From an uncultured Actinomyces sp. (GTDB taxonomy: Bacteria; Actinomycetota; Actinomycetes; Actinomycetales; Actinomycetaceae), in assembly GCA_915069725.1 (NCBI GenBank), contig CAJZFF010000057.1, positions 1 to 8,568 of the forward strand: a stretch of DNA of 8,568 nucleotides, in the 5' to 3' direction. The position numbers and the translations under genes are program-made. The stretch's first letter is position 1. Every line of letters begins with the position of its first letter. This document shows positions 1-5,673 of this stretch, in pieces. A model generated the notes under the pieces. That model had not been told where the DNA came from and did no database searches. It was given only the letters and a program-made list of their open reading frames with translations.

Positions 1-37
1 GCGGTACCCGCACCAGTAATGTCTTTCGAGGATTCGT

Positions 38-481
38 ATGACTGACTACCTCACCCTTGGAAATGACGGCCGACTCGTAGACCGCGAAGGCAAGACTCTG
101 GAGCTCAAGCGGGATCTCAGCTCACCCACCGGGCCACTGCGCACCATCACGGCCTTCGCGAACTCCGCGGGTGGTCGCCTCGTCATCGGGATCGCGGATG
201 ATGGCACCGTGGTCGGTGTTGAGGACCCACTCGCCGAGGAGGAGCGCGTCGCCAGTCTCATCGATGACTGGATCTCGCCCCAGCTGGTTCCCGCCATCGA
301 CCTTGTCACGCTCGGCGGCAATACTGTTCTCGTCGTCGATGTTCCTCTGAGCACCCGACGCCCCCACTACATCACTCGGCTGGGGCCAGAAGCGGGCGTC
401 TACGTGCGTCTCGGTTCCTCCACTCGCCAGGCCGATCCGGCGCTGGTCGCCGAGCTCGAACGCAACGTCCCGCCGTCCTGA
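38..481 (+). CDS. Short AlbA_2 (Schlafen AlbA_2-type) putative DNA-binding domain protein, possibly C-terminally truncated
   Basis: The 147-residue product looks like a single AlbA_2 domain (Schlafen AlbA_2 family), a putative nucleic-acid-binding module found at the N-terminus of bacterial 'ATP-binding' transcriptional regulators. Visible family features are the E-x-K segment LELKRDL (residues 21-27), the helix ITAFANSAGGRLVIGIADDG (37-56) with its Gly-Gly turn, and the closing strand YVRLGSSTRQAD (122-133). Start: ATG with a GAGGA Shine-Dalgarno at 28-32, five bases upstream. Relatives are usually several hundred residues long and continue into an ATPase-like region and a winged helix. Here the protein stops about 14 residues after the domain, in ELERNVPPS, and repeats begin 14 bases later. 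I see no continuation of the family in other frames. It is either a genuine one-domain protein or a truncated remnant. It converges on ssrA. Domain call fairly sure; function unknown. Confidence 0.75.
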   Translation: MTDYLTLGNDGRLVDREGKTLELKRDLSSPTGPLRTITAFANSAGGRLVIGIADDGTVVGVEDPLAEEERVASLIDDWISPQLVPAIDLVTLGGNTVLVVDVPLSTRRPHYITRLGPEAGVYVRLGSSTRQADPALVAELERNVPPS

Positions 482-494
482 GAGCGCATTCTCG

Positions 495-549
495 CCGAGA
501 TCGGTCGAGTTCCGCACCGAGATCGGTCCACCTCCACGCCGAGATCGGT
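495..549. repeat. Three copies of an 11-bp motif at an exact 22-bp period
   Basis: The motif CCGAGATCGGT occurs at 495-505, 517-527 and 539-549, identical in all three and separated by 11-base spacers that differ (CGAGTTCCGCA, CCACCTCCACG). The first ten bases form an interrupted inverted repeat, CCGA-GA-TCGG. Start-to-start spacing is exactly 22 bases, about two helical turns, so the copies lie on one face of the DNA. The array begins 14 bases after the stop of the upstream gene. It could be a family of intergenic repeats, an array of protein-binding sites, or the remnant of a coding region. The sequence alone does not decide. Confidence 0.8.
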
Positions 550-641
550 GACGACGACGAAACGAGTCGCCGACGTCCGCTCCTCAGTCTGCGGCGCTCG
601 GACAAGCCCTACGCAGGCAGCTGTCATGTGCGAGCGAACGG

Positions 642-685
642 CGACGGCGGTACCCGCCCTCTTTTGAGGATGGGTACCGCCGTCG
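642..685. terminator. Long perfect hairpin between convergent units, probable bidirectional terminator
   Basis: The arms 642-655 (CGACGGCGGTACCC) and 672-685 (GGGTACCGCCGTCG) are perfect 14-base complements. A smaller inner stem in the loop, CCTC (658-661) with GAGG (666-669), closes on TTTT. It sits between the plus-strand gene ending at 481 and the minus-strand tmRNA 3' end at 726, where a shared terminator is expected. A short GTTT follows on the plus side; no T-run follows on the minus side. U-poor hairpin terminators are common in high-GC actinobacteria. Each arm contains the self-complementary GGTACC. The hairpin is certain; its role as terminator is inference. Confidence 0.6.
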
Positions 686-725
686 TTTGGAAGCAGACCT
701 CAAGCCGTACTTGCAACAGGCCAAC

Positions 726-1096
726 TGGTGGAGATGCGGGGAATCGAACCCCGGTCCGACGGTGGTGCAACAGGACTTCTCCGGGTGCAGTCCGCTCACG
801 AGTTTCTCAGCCCCGGCATCTCACGCGGACAAGGACACCGACGGGCTCAGCTGCCTGCATGTTCCAAGGCCCCCGACAGCGAAGGACCTCAGCAGTGGCT
901 TCCTGGATGACGCCAGGAACCGGGGCGGAAGCGCTCCCCGGGCTGACGGACTTCGAGGCTCGCTCAGGCGGCGAGGGCGAAGTCGGTGCGAGTGTTATCG
1001 GCACCTATTGGTTCGCGCAGAGCGTTGACGAGATGACTGCGCATCCTCGACCCGCTTCTCCTGAACCTACGACCGTCGTCGAAACCGATCATCCCC
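726..1096 (-). ncRNA. ssrA: Transfer-messenger RNA (tmRNA)
   Basis: tmRNA enters stalled ribosomes with SmpB and adds a degradation tag to the nascent chain. Both ends are clear on the minus strand. The 5' end, GGGGATGATCGGTTTCGAC (1096-1078), is the classic tmRNA start. The 3' end carries a T-arm, CGGGG-TTCGATT-CCCCG, followed by CATCTCC and an encoded ACCA (3' end at 726). GGGGATG pairs with CATCTCC over 7 bp, including one G-U. The implied mature length is 371 nt, usual for one-piece tmRNAs. Upstream of the tag, AACCAATAGGTGCCGA resembles the conserved region before the resume codon. It lies 165 bases downstream of smpB on the same strand, as in many actinobacteria. Pseudoknots are expected but I did not fold them. 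Confidence 0.96.
964..1002 (-). other. tmRNA-encoded proteolysis tag ADNTRTDFALAA
   Basis: Read on the minus strand from 1002, the codons GCC GAT AAC ACT CGC ACC GAC TTC GCC CTC GCC GCC TGA give ADNTRTDFALAA and stop. The resume codon is nucleotide 95 of the tmRNA, close to the usual position. The terminal ALAA is the hallmark recognised by ClpXP-type proteases, and the DFALAA end matches the actinobacterial pattern (Streptomyces tags end DFALAA, Mycobacterium DYALAA). The resume codon is inferred from homology. Confidence 0.93.
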
Positions 1097-1157
1097 TATG
1101 GAAGTGTCACCGGGCTCCCGCTGGAGACCAGGAACGCGCTCTCAACAGAGCCAGACC

Positions 1158-1163
1158 ACTCTA
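1158..1163 (-). promoter_or_regulatory. Candidate extended -10 box for ssrA
   Basis: On the minus strand TGCTAGAGT (1166-1158) contains TAGAGT preceded by TG-n, an extended -10 pattern. A transcript starting near 1151 would begin about 55 nt before the mature tmRNA 5' end, consistent with a processed precursor. No good -35 hexamer is found 16-18 bases upstream. tmRNA could equally be cut from smpB read-through. Weak call. Confidence 0.3.
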
Positions 1164-1261
1164 GCAGAACCAGGAGACGAGAGCACTGAGGGCTACTGCT
1201 CCGTACCTCACGCGGCCGGTCAGCAGGTAGAGACGCTCAAGGAGCCCTGCTCCCTCCTGCC

Positions 1262-1798
1262 TCAGCCCCGACGCCGGTTGGCGGCTGCCATGGCCCGGGC
1301 CGCCTCCCGCTTATCCTGCGCCTCACGCAGCGCCTGGCGCTTATCCCAGTCCTGCTTACCCCGAGCCAGGGCGATCTCCAGCTTGGCGCGTCCCCCGATG
1401 AAGTACAGCTCCAGCGGGACCACCGTGTACCCCTTGGCCTGAACCCTGGTCGCAAGGCGCTCCAACTCGCTGCGGTGCAGGAGCAGCTTGCGCTTGCGAC
1501 GCGGGGAGTGGTTGTTCCACGTCCCCTGCAGGTACTCAGGGATATGCGCCCCCTGGAGCCAGGCCTCGCCATGGCGGTCGATCTCGATCCAGGCCTCGGT
1601 GAGCGAGGCTCGTCCCATGCGCAGAGCCTTGACCTCAGTGCCGGTCAGGACCAGTCCAGCCTCATAGCGGTCCTCGATGAAGTAGTCGTGGGTCGCCTTG
1701 CGGTTACGGGCCACCGTCTTGTGGGCGTCGGAGGCGGCCTTCGCCTTCTGCCCGGCCGTTGGCTTGGGCGCCCGAGCGGACTTGGAGGCAGGGGTCAT
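1262..1798 (-). CDS. smpB: SsrA-binding protein SmpB
   Basis: SmpB binds the tRNA-like domain of tmRNA and places it in the empty A site of stalled ribosomes. The 178-residue product carries the family signatures in order: NRKATHDYFIEDRYEAGLVL (32-51), TGTEVKALRMGRASL (52-66), HIPEYLQGTWNNHSPRRKRK (85-104), LYFIGGRAKLEIALARGK (131-148) and the basic tail DWDKRQALREAQDKREAAR (150-168), which forms a helix in the mRNA channel. A Lys/Ala-rich N-terminal extension of about 28 residues precedes the core, making it longer than the usual 155-160 residues. The ATG is supported by AAAGGA at 1811-1806, seven bases upstream. No other in-frame ATG lies before the conserved core. It follows the M23 peptidase gene by 156 bases and precedes its RNA partner ssrA. 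Confidence 0.97.
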   Translation of the reverse strand: MTPASKSARAPKPTAGQKAKAASDAHKTVARNRKATHDYFIEDRYEAGLVLTGTEVKALRMGRASLTEAWIEIDRHGEAWLQGAHIPEYLQGTWNNHSPRRKRKLLLHRSELERLATRVQAKGYTVVPLELYFIGGRAKLEIALARGKQDWDKRQALREAQDKREAARAMAAANRRRG

Positions 1799-1847
1799 CG
1801 GCCTGTCCTTTCACGAGTACGGGATGGCTGGCGCTCCCATGTCAGCA

Positions 1848-1876
1848 CGGCCCGGAGTCCCCTCCGGAGCGGGCCG
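1848..1876. terminator. GC-rich inverted repeat between the M23 gene and smpB
   Basis: CCGGAG (1852-1857) and CTCCGG (1862-1867) form a perfect 6-bp stem with a 4-base loop. Alternatively CGGCCCG (1848-1854) pairs with CGGGCCG (1870-1876). No T-run follows on the minus strand, so it may be a partial terminator, an attenuating structure in the smpB leader, or chance pairing in GC-rich DNA. Confidence 0.35.
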
Positions 1877-1954
1877 AGCCCGACCGGGGCATCGTGGCGT
1901 GACATGACGACGCGCAGAGACAGGAGTCTACGGGCCCCGTCAAGAACGACCCGC

Positions 1955-3271
1955 CTAGAAGCCGGGCAGGGACATCGGGTCGATGTAGGCCCCGTCCTGG
2001 GCCACCTGGAAGTGGACGTGCGCCCCGGTGGCGTAGCCGGTTGAGCCCGTCGCACCGACGACGTCGCCGCGCTTGACCTGCTGGCCGTCGGCGATGCTGC
2101 GCGAGGAGAGGTGGCACAGGGTGATGACGTAGGAGTGCCCGTCAATGATGCCGCCGTTGATGTCAATGCCGATGCCACAGGACTCGGAGTCCCAGTAGGT
2201 GGCCACCCCGGAGACCGCCGCGTACTGGGGAGTTCCCTCACTCGCGGCGAAGTCAACCCCCTGGTGCCCTGTGGCAACACCGGTGACCGGGTGGACGCGG
2301 TACCCGAAGGGCGAGGTCACCTCGAGCGGGCCGGTGATCGGGTGTCCGATGTACCCGCTTCCCAGGGAGTCGGCGCCGATCGAGCTGGCGGGGACAGAGG
2401 GCATCGTTCCGGCGCTGGCCGCGGCCCGGTTGGCGGCGTCAATCTGGGCGACTCGTGCGGCCGCTGCCGCAGCATCGGCGTTGGCCTGGTTGAGCTGGGA
2501 CTGCAGATCGCTCTTACGGCTCTCCAGCGCCTCGGCGGCCGACTTCTTCTGGGCAGCCAGCTTGGCGACCTCGTCCCGCTTGGTCTTGGCCGCGTCCCGG
2601 GCGGCCTTGGCGTTCGCCTCGGCGGTGTCGGCCTCGGTCTTGAGCGTGCTGACTCGCGTGGTGGCAGCGTTCTGCCTGGCCTCACGGTTGGCGTTCTGAG
2701 CACGCTCGACCTCGGCGGCGGACAGTACTGCTTCCTGGACCCCCGAGCCGATCTCAACCGCGGAGGCGCGCTGGCTGAGCTCCTCAACGTCCTGAGAGGC
2801 GAGGACGTAGCTCCATGAGGTCACCGAGTTGTCCCCCTGATAGGTGGACACCACGATCTCCGCTACCGAGTCGGAGGTCTCCTCGGCCGTCTTCTTGGAC
2901 GCCTCGGACTCCTTCTTGACCGTCTCCAGGCTGTTCTGCGCCGTGGTCAGGCGGTCACTGGCGATCTGCTGCTCCCTCTCCTTGGCGGCCAGATTCGTCT
3001 CGGCGGTGGTCAGCTGGGTCTCCGCGGTGCTCAAGGAGGCCTGGGCGTTCTGAAGCGAGATGTATGCCTGTCCCAGATCGGCGCTGACCCCCTCCAGCGA
3101 GGACATCACCTGCTGCTGCTTGCGCTGCGCCTCGTTCTGCTTGGCAACGGCGTCGTCTCGCTCATCGGCCAGGGAGATGTCCCCGGAGTAGAAGAAGGCG
3201 AGGCTGGCGGCCGCCAACGCGCAAACCGCAGCGCGACGGCGTGAGCGACGGAGGAACAGACGGGACAGCAT
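1955..3271 (-). CDS. Secreted coiled-coil M23 (LytM) peptidase, probable FtsEX-controlled cell-wall hydrolase
   Basis: This 438-residue protein has the layout of FtsEX-dependent hydrolases and activators (EnvC, PcsB, RipC types). It has a basic start and hydrophobic signal sequence (about 1-35, possible cleavage after SLA). Coiled-coil segments span about 36-135 and 175-285, broken by a hinge containing VSTYQGDNSVTSWSYVLAS (141-159). A C-terminal M23 domain covers about 310-438. The metal and catalytic residues are present: H336-Q-G-V-D340, H387 in TLCHLS, and H418-V-H420, so an active enzyme (D,D- or D,L-endopeptidase) is expected rather than a degenerate activator. C365 and C386 could form a disulfide outside the cell. 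The ATG is 6 bases from the ftsX stop, with GAGGA inside the ftsX end (3287-3283), suggesting translational coupling. The role rests on architecture and position next to ftsEX; the exact bond cut is unknown. Confidence 0.9.
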   Translation of the reverse strand: MLSRLFLRRSRRRAAVCALAAASLAFFYSGDISLADERDDAVAKQNEAQRKQQQVMSSLEGVSADLGQAYISLQNAQASLSTAETQLTTAETNLAAKEREQQIASDRLTTAQNSLETVKKESEASKKTAEETSDSVAEIVVSTYQGDNSVTSWSYVLASQDVEELSQRASAVEIGSGVQEAVLSAAEVERAQNANREARQNAATTRVSTLKTEADTAEANAKAARDAAKTKRDEVAKLAAQKKSAAEALESRKSDLQSQLNQANADAAAAAARVAQIDAANRAAASAGTMPSVPASSIGADSLGSGYIGHPITGPLEVTSPFGYRVHPVTGVATGHQGVDFAASEGTPQYAAVSGVATYWDSESCGIGIDINGGIIDGHSYVITLCHLSSRSIADGQQVKRGDVVGATGSTGYATGAHVHFQVAQDGAYIDPMSLPGF

Positions 3272-3277
3272 GTGAGA

Positions 3278-4195
3278 TCAGATCCTCGTGTACTTGGACA
3301 GCGATAAGGCGGAGGAGACCGCGGCCAGGGCGATGGCGGCCAGGATCAGCCAGGGCGACAGGAAGAGGACATCCCTGGTACTGATGAAGGCGCTCGTGAA
3401 GGAGATGGATGAGGCGAGCCACCCCTCCACGACGTAGCGGACTCCTACCCACAGCGTGGCCACGGCGAGAATCGCCCCGGTGAGGGCGGCGATGACCCCT
3501 TCGAGGATGAAGGGCAGCTGGATGAAGAGGTTCGAGGCCCCCACCAGACGCATGATCCCGGTCTGTCGGGAGCGGGACATGGCCGACAGCCTGATGGTCG
3601 TCGAGATGAGCAGCACCGCGGCCACCGCCATGATGGTCGCCAGCCCTCCCGTGATCCAGGAGGCCCGGTTCATCACGAGGAAGAGCGGCTCGAGGGTGGA
3701 GCGCTGGTCGACCACCCGCTCCACGCCACTGTGCCCCTCGAACTGCTCAGCCACCAGCTTGTAGTTCTCGGCGTCCTTGAGCTTGATGCGGAAGGACACG
3801 GGCATCATGTCCTCCGTCGCGTTCCTCCCGACGGCGGACTTGGCGTAGGCCTTCATGAAGTTCTGATAGGCCTGGGCCTTGGTCTCCATCTGGTAGGACT
3901 TGACGTAGCCGGAGGGGGCGCCGCTGGTGATGAGGTTCTCGACCTCGCTGATCTGTGCGGCGGTGGCCTCGCCGTTGGCGCAGTTGGAGGAGGCCGAGGA
4001 CTTGGGGCACATGTAGACCGAGACCTCGACCTTGTCGTACCAGTCGCCCTTCATGGTCGAGATCTGGCTCTGCAGCAGCGACGAGGCCCCGACGAAGAGC
4101 AGCGACACGAAGGCAACGAGAATCACGGACACCGTCATCGCCAGGTTCCGGTACATGCCCTTGGCGGTCTCCGACAGGACGAAACGCAGTCTCAC
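3278..4195 (-). CDS. ftsX: Cell division ABC transporter permease-like protein FtsX
   Basis: FtsX is the membrane subunit of FtsEX and passes ATP-driven movement in FtsE to a cell-wall hydrolase outside the cell. The 305-residue product has a short basic cytoplasmic N-terminus (RFVLSETAKGMYRN), TM1 at about 20-42, an extracytoplasmic domain at about 45-180, and three more membrane segments at about 182-202, 228-250 and 278-300. The cytoplasmic loop MSRSRQTGIMRLVGAS (206-221) is the conserved FtsX stretch that contacts FtsE. C63 and C72 in the outer domain may pair. The start is GTG, chosen for the conserved N-terminus and the AAGGAG at 4208-4203, seven bases upstream and overlapping the ftsE stop. 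The ftsE gap is 12 bases, so the two are clearly co-translated. Confidence 0.96.
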   Translation of the reverse strand: MRLRFVLSETAKGMYRNLAMTVSVILVAFVSLLFVGASSLLQSQISTMKGDWYDKVEVSVYMCPKSSASSNCANGEATAAQISEVENLITSGAPSGYVKSYQMETKAQAYQNFMKAYAKSAVGRNATEDMMPVSFRIKLKDAENYKLVAEQFEGHSGVERVVDQRSTLEPLFLVMNRASWITGGLATIMAVAAVLLISTTIRLSAMSRSRQTGIMRLVGASNLFIQLPFILEGVIAALTGAILAVATLWVGVRYVVEGWLASSISFTSAFISTRDVLFLSPWLILAAIALAAVSSALSLSKYTRI

Positions 4196-4207
4196 AGTTC
4201 TTCTCCT

Positions 4208-4897
4208 TCAGCGGTCCGAGCCGTAGACGCCGCGGTCCTGGTCGCGCACGACCTCGCCGCCCTTGAGCTCGATGACGCGTTTACGCATCTGGTCGACGAT
4301 CTCGTCGTCGTGAGTCGCCATGACGACCGTGGTCCCCTGCCGGTTGATACGGTCGAGCAGACGCATGATCCCGACCGACGTCGAGGGGTCCAGGTTCCCG
4401 GTGGGCTCATCGGCCAGGAGGAGCTTGGGCCGGTTGACCATGGCGCGGGCGATCGCGACGCGCTGCTGCTCACCCCCGGAGAGCTCGTGCGGCAGTCGCC
4501 TCTCCTTGCCGGCCAGCCCCACCAGATCGAGGGCCTCGGGCACAGCGGAGAGGATGTAGTGGCGCGGCTTACCGATGACCTGGGAGGCCAGCGCCACGTT
4601 CTCCAGGACGGTCTTGTTCTCCAGGAGCCGGAAGTCCTGGAAGACGAAGCCGATCTCCTGCCGCAGCTGGGGCACCTTCCACGAGGAGATCTTCGACAGG
4701 TCACGCCCCAGGACGTGGATGCGCCCCTTGGTGGGGCGCTCCTCCCGGATGACCAGCCTCAGGAAGGTCGACTTGCCCGATCCCGAGGCGCCGACAAGGA
4801 ACACGAACTCGTCGCGATTGATCTTGATGTCGACGTCGTCGAGCGCCGGACGCATCCCCCGGTCATAGACCTTCGAGACGTGGTTGAAGCGGATCAT
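4208..4897 (-). CDS. ftsE: Cell division ATP-binding protein FtsE
   Basis: FtsE is the cytoplasmic ATPase of FtsEX. All ABC motifs are intact: Walker [10 protein letters not shown] (36-44), Q-loop Q87 in FVFQDF, signature LSGGEQQ (139-145), Walker B KLLLADEP (158-165) and switch His196 in MATHDD. Conserved FtsE stretches such as [20 protein letters not shown] (71-90) separate it from other small ABC ATPases. The reading frame stays open upstream to 5092, but I chose the ATG at 4897-4895. It begins [11 protein letters not shown], the family N-terminus, has AGGGGAG at 4914-4908, and gives 229 residues, the usual length. The 65 residues upstream look like untranslated leader. It heads the ftsE-ftsX-M23 cluster. 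prfB, commonly upstream in actinobacteria, is not here. Confidence 0.96.
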   Translation of the reverse strand: MIRFNHVSKVYDRGMRPALDDVDIKINRDEFVFLVGASGSGKSTFLRLVIREERPTKGRIHVLGRDLSKISSWKVPQLRQEIGFVFQDFRLLENKTVLENVALASQVIGKPRHYILSAVPEALDLVGLAGKERRLPHELSGGEQQRVAIARAMVNRPKLLLADEPTGNLDPSTSVGIMRLLDRINRQGTTVVMATHDDEIVDQMRKRVIELKGGEVVRDQDRGVYGSDR

Positions 4898-4969
4898 CTG
4901 CTCGTTGCTCCCCTGCTGCGCCCCGAGCACGGCACTCGGGTTCATGGCGTTGTGGCCACCGTATGCGCC

Positions 4970-4998
4970 GACACGCCATTTTTCCGCCGTGACACGCC
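4970..4998. repeat. 8-bp direct repeat 21 bp apart in the ftsE upstream region
   Basis: GACACGCC occurs at 4970-4977 and 4991-4998, start-to-start 21 bases (about two helical turns), either side of a short T-rich run (4979-4983). It lies 73-101 bases upstream of the ftsE start and 115 bases upstream of the divergent gene. It could be an operator for either gene, or chance. No promoter consensus could be placed securely around it. Confidence 0.35.
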
Positions 4999-5099
4999 CA
5001 GCGTCGATGTGGCTTGTGATGGCCGGGACGCGGCGTGATCCTCCTGTGATCCCAGACCTCGACAGCCCCAAGCTCCAACCACTGACCGGCAACGCACCC

Positions 5100-5105
5100 T
5101 AGGCT
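5100..5105 (+). promoter_or_regulatory. Candidate -10 box for a leaderless start at 5113
   Basis: TAGGCT (5100-5105) fits TANNNT and ends seven bases before the ATG at 5113. Transcription would therefore begin at or next to the start codon. No convincing Shine-Dalgarno precedes this ATG. Leaderless genes with exactly this spacing are frequent in actinobacteria. No clear -35 is seen. Confidence 0.4.
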
Positions 5106-5112
5106 TGGCAGC

Positions 5113-5673
5113 ATGAGTGAGACCTCCCTATCGCCCGCGCTGACACGCGCCTTCGAGGATCGCGTCGACCTGGGTTCCTGGGCGGGCTTCACCTCGTCGC
5201 TGGCCCGGTTCCTCGACGAGGTGTGCAGGCCGCCCGCGCACCGGGGAGAATCCGTCGAGGCCGCCATTGACCCCTCCGGCGGCACCCTGCTGCTGACTGC
5301 CCCGCTCCCTATGGTCAAGCCCGAGGAGCTGGTTCCCCAGGGGCGCTGGTCGCAGCTGCTGGCGAGACTGTCCCTCATCACTCCCCCGGTCCCCTCCCCG
5401 GACCTGCCGGGCGTGGTCCTCGTCGGACGCTCCGACGGCATCGAGGTCTCGCTACCCGAGCTCGATGCGCAGGGACGGGTGCTGCTGGGCCCCACCGAGC
5501 GCAGAATCCTGGGGGCGATCGGTTGGCAGGAGAGCCATCACGTCTTCGCCAGGCTGCTGTCAGACGCAGACGAGACCGCCGACCTGGTGACCCGCATCCT
5601 CATCGAGGTCCTCGAGGTCGCCCATCCCGCAGACCTGGACTACCTTCTGCGCGCGCACTCCGACATCAACTGA
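5113..5673 (+). CDS. Uncharacterised cytoplasmic protein, possibly TY-Chap/YbjN-like
   Basis: I do not firmly recognise this 186-residue protein. It has no signal peptide or membrane segment. Visible pieces are an amphipathic N-terminal stretch with SWAGFTSSLARFLDEV (22-37), two strand-rich parts around TLLLTAPLPMVKPEEL (58-73) and GVVLVGRSDGIEVSLPEL (100-117), then RRILGAIGWQE (130-140), and an acidic helical end with ADETADLVTRILIEVLEVAH (152-171). A helix ending LARFL, beta strands and an 'L..xGW' turn recall actinobacterial TY-Chap (YbjN/CesT-like) domains, but that is a weak resemblance. Third-position GC bias continues to the stop, so the gene looks real. It diverges from ftsE and overlaps the ssb 3' end tail-to-tail by 8 bases. 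The ATG is supported by the -10 at 5100 rather than by a ribosome-binding site. Confidence 0.75.
   Translation: MSETSLSPALTRAFEDRVDLGSWAGFTSSLARFLDEVCRPPAHRGESVEAAIDPSGGTLLLTAPLPMVKPEELVPQGRWSQLLARLSLITPPVPSPDLPGVVLVGRSDGIEVSLPELDAQGRVLLGPTERRILGAIGWQESHHVFARLLSDADETADLVTRILIEVLEVAHPADLDYLLRAHSDIN

Noticed and set aside
726..760. tRNA gene at the T-arm-like sequence
   Set aside because: The T-arm and CCA end belong to tmRNA; no anticodon arm lies nearby, and the matching 5' acceptor strand is at 1096.
628..1164. Plus-strand open frames over the tmRNA region
   Set aside because: They overlap a complete tmRNA gene on the other strand and have no recognisable domain or ribosome-binding site.
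1938..1943. TTGACG on the minus strand as a -35 box of an smpB promoter
   Set aside because: No acceptable -10 sits 16-18 bases downstream; the nearest TAGACT is only seven bases away.
3731..5038. 435-residue plus-strand open frame
   Set aside because: It lies antisense to ftsX and ftsE, whose motifs are intact. Its His/Asp/Val-rich composition is typical of a shadow frame in GC-rich DNA.
5016..5050. Three GTGAT motifs as CRP-type sites
   Set aside because: The matching TCAC half-sites are missing at the required spacing, and the copies are irregularly spaced.
4898..5092. N-terminal extension of FtsE to 5092
   Set aside because: The 65 extra residues precede the conserved family N-terminus; the internal ATG at 4897 has a Shine-Dalgarno and gives the standard 229 residues.
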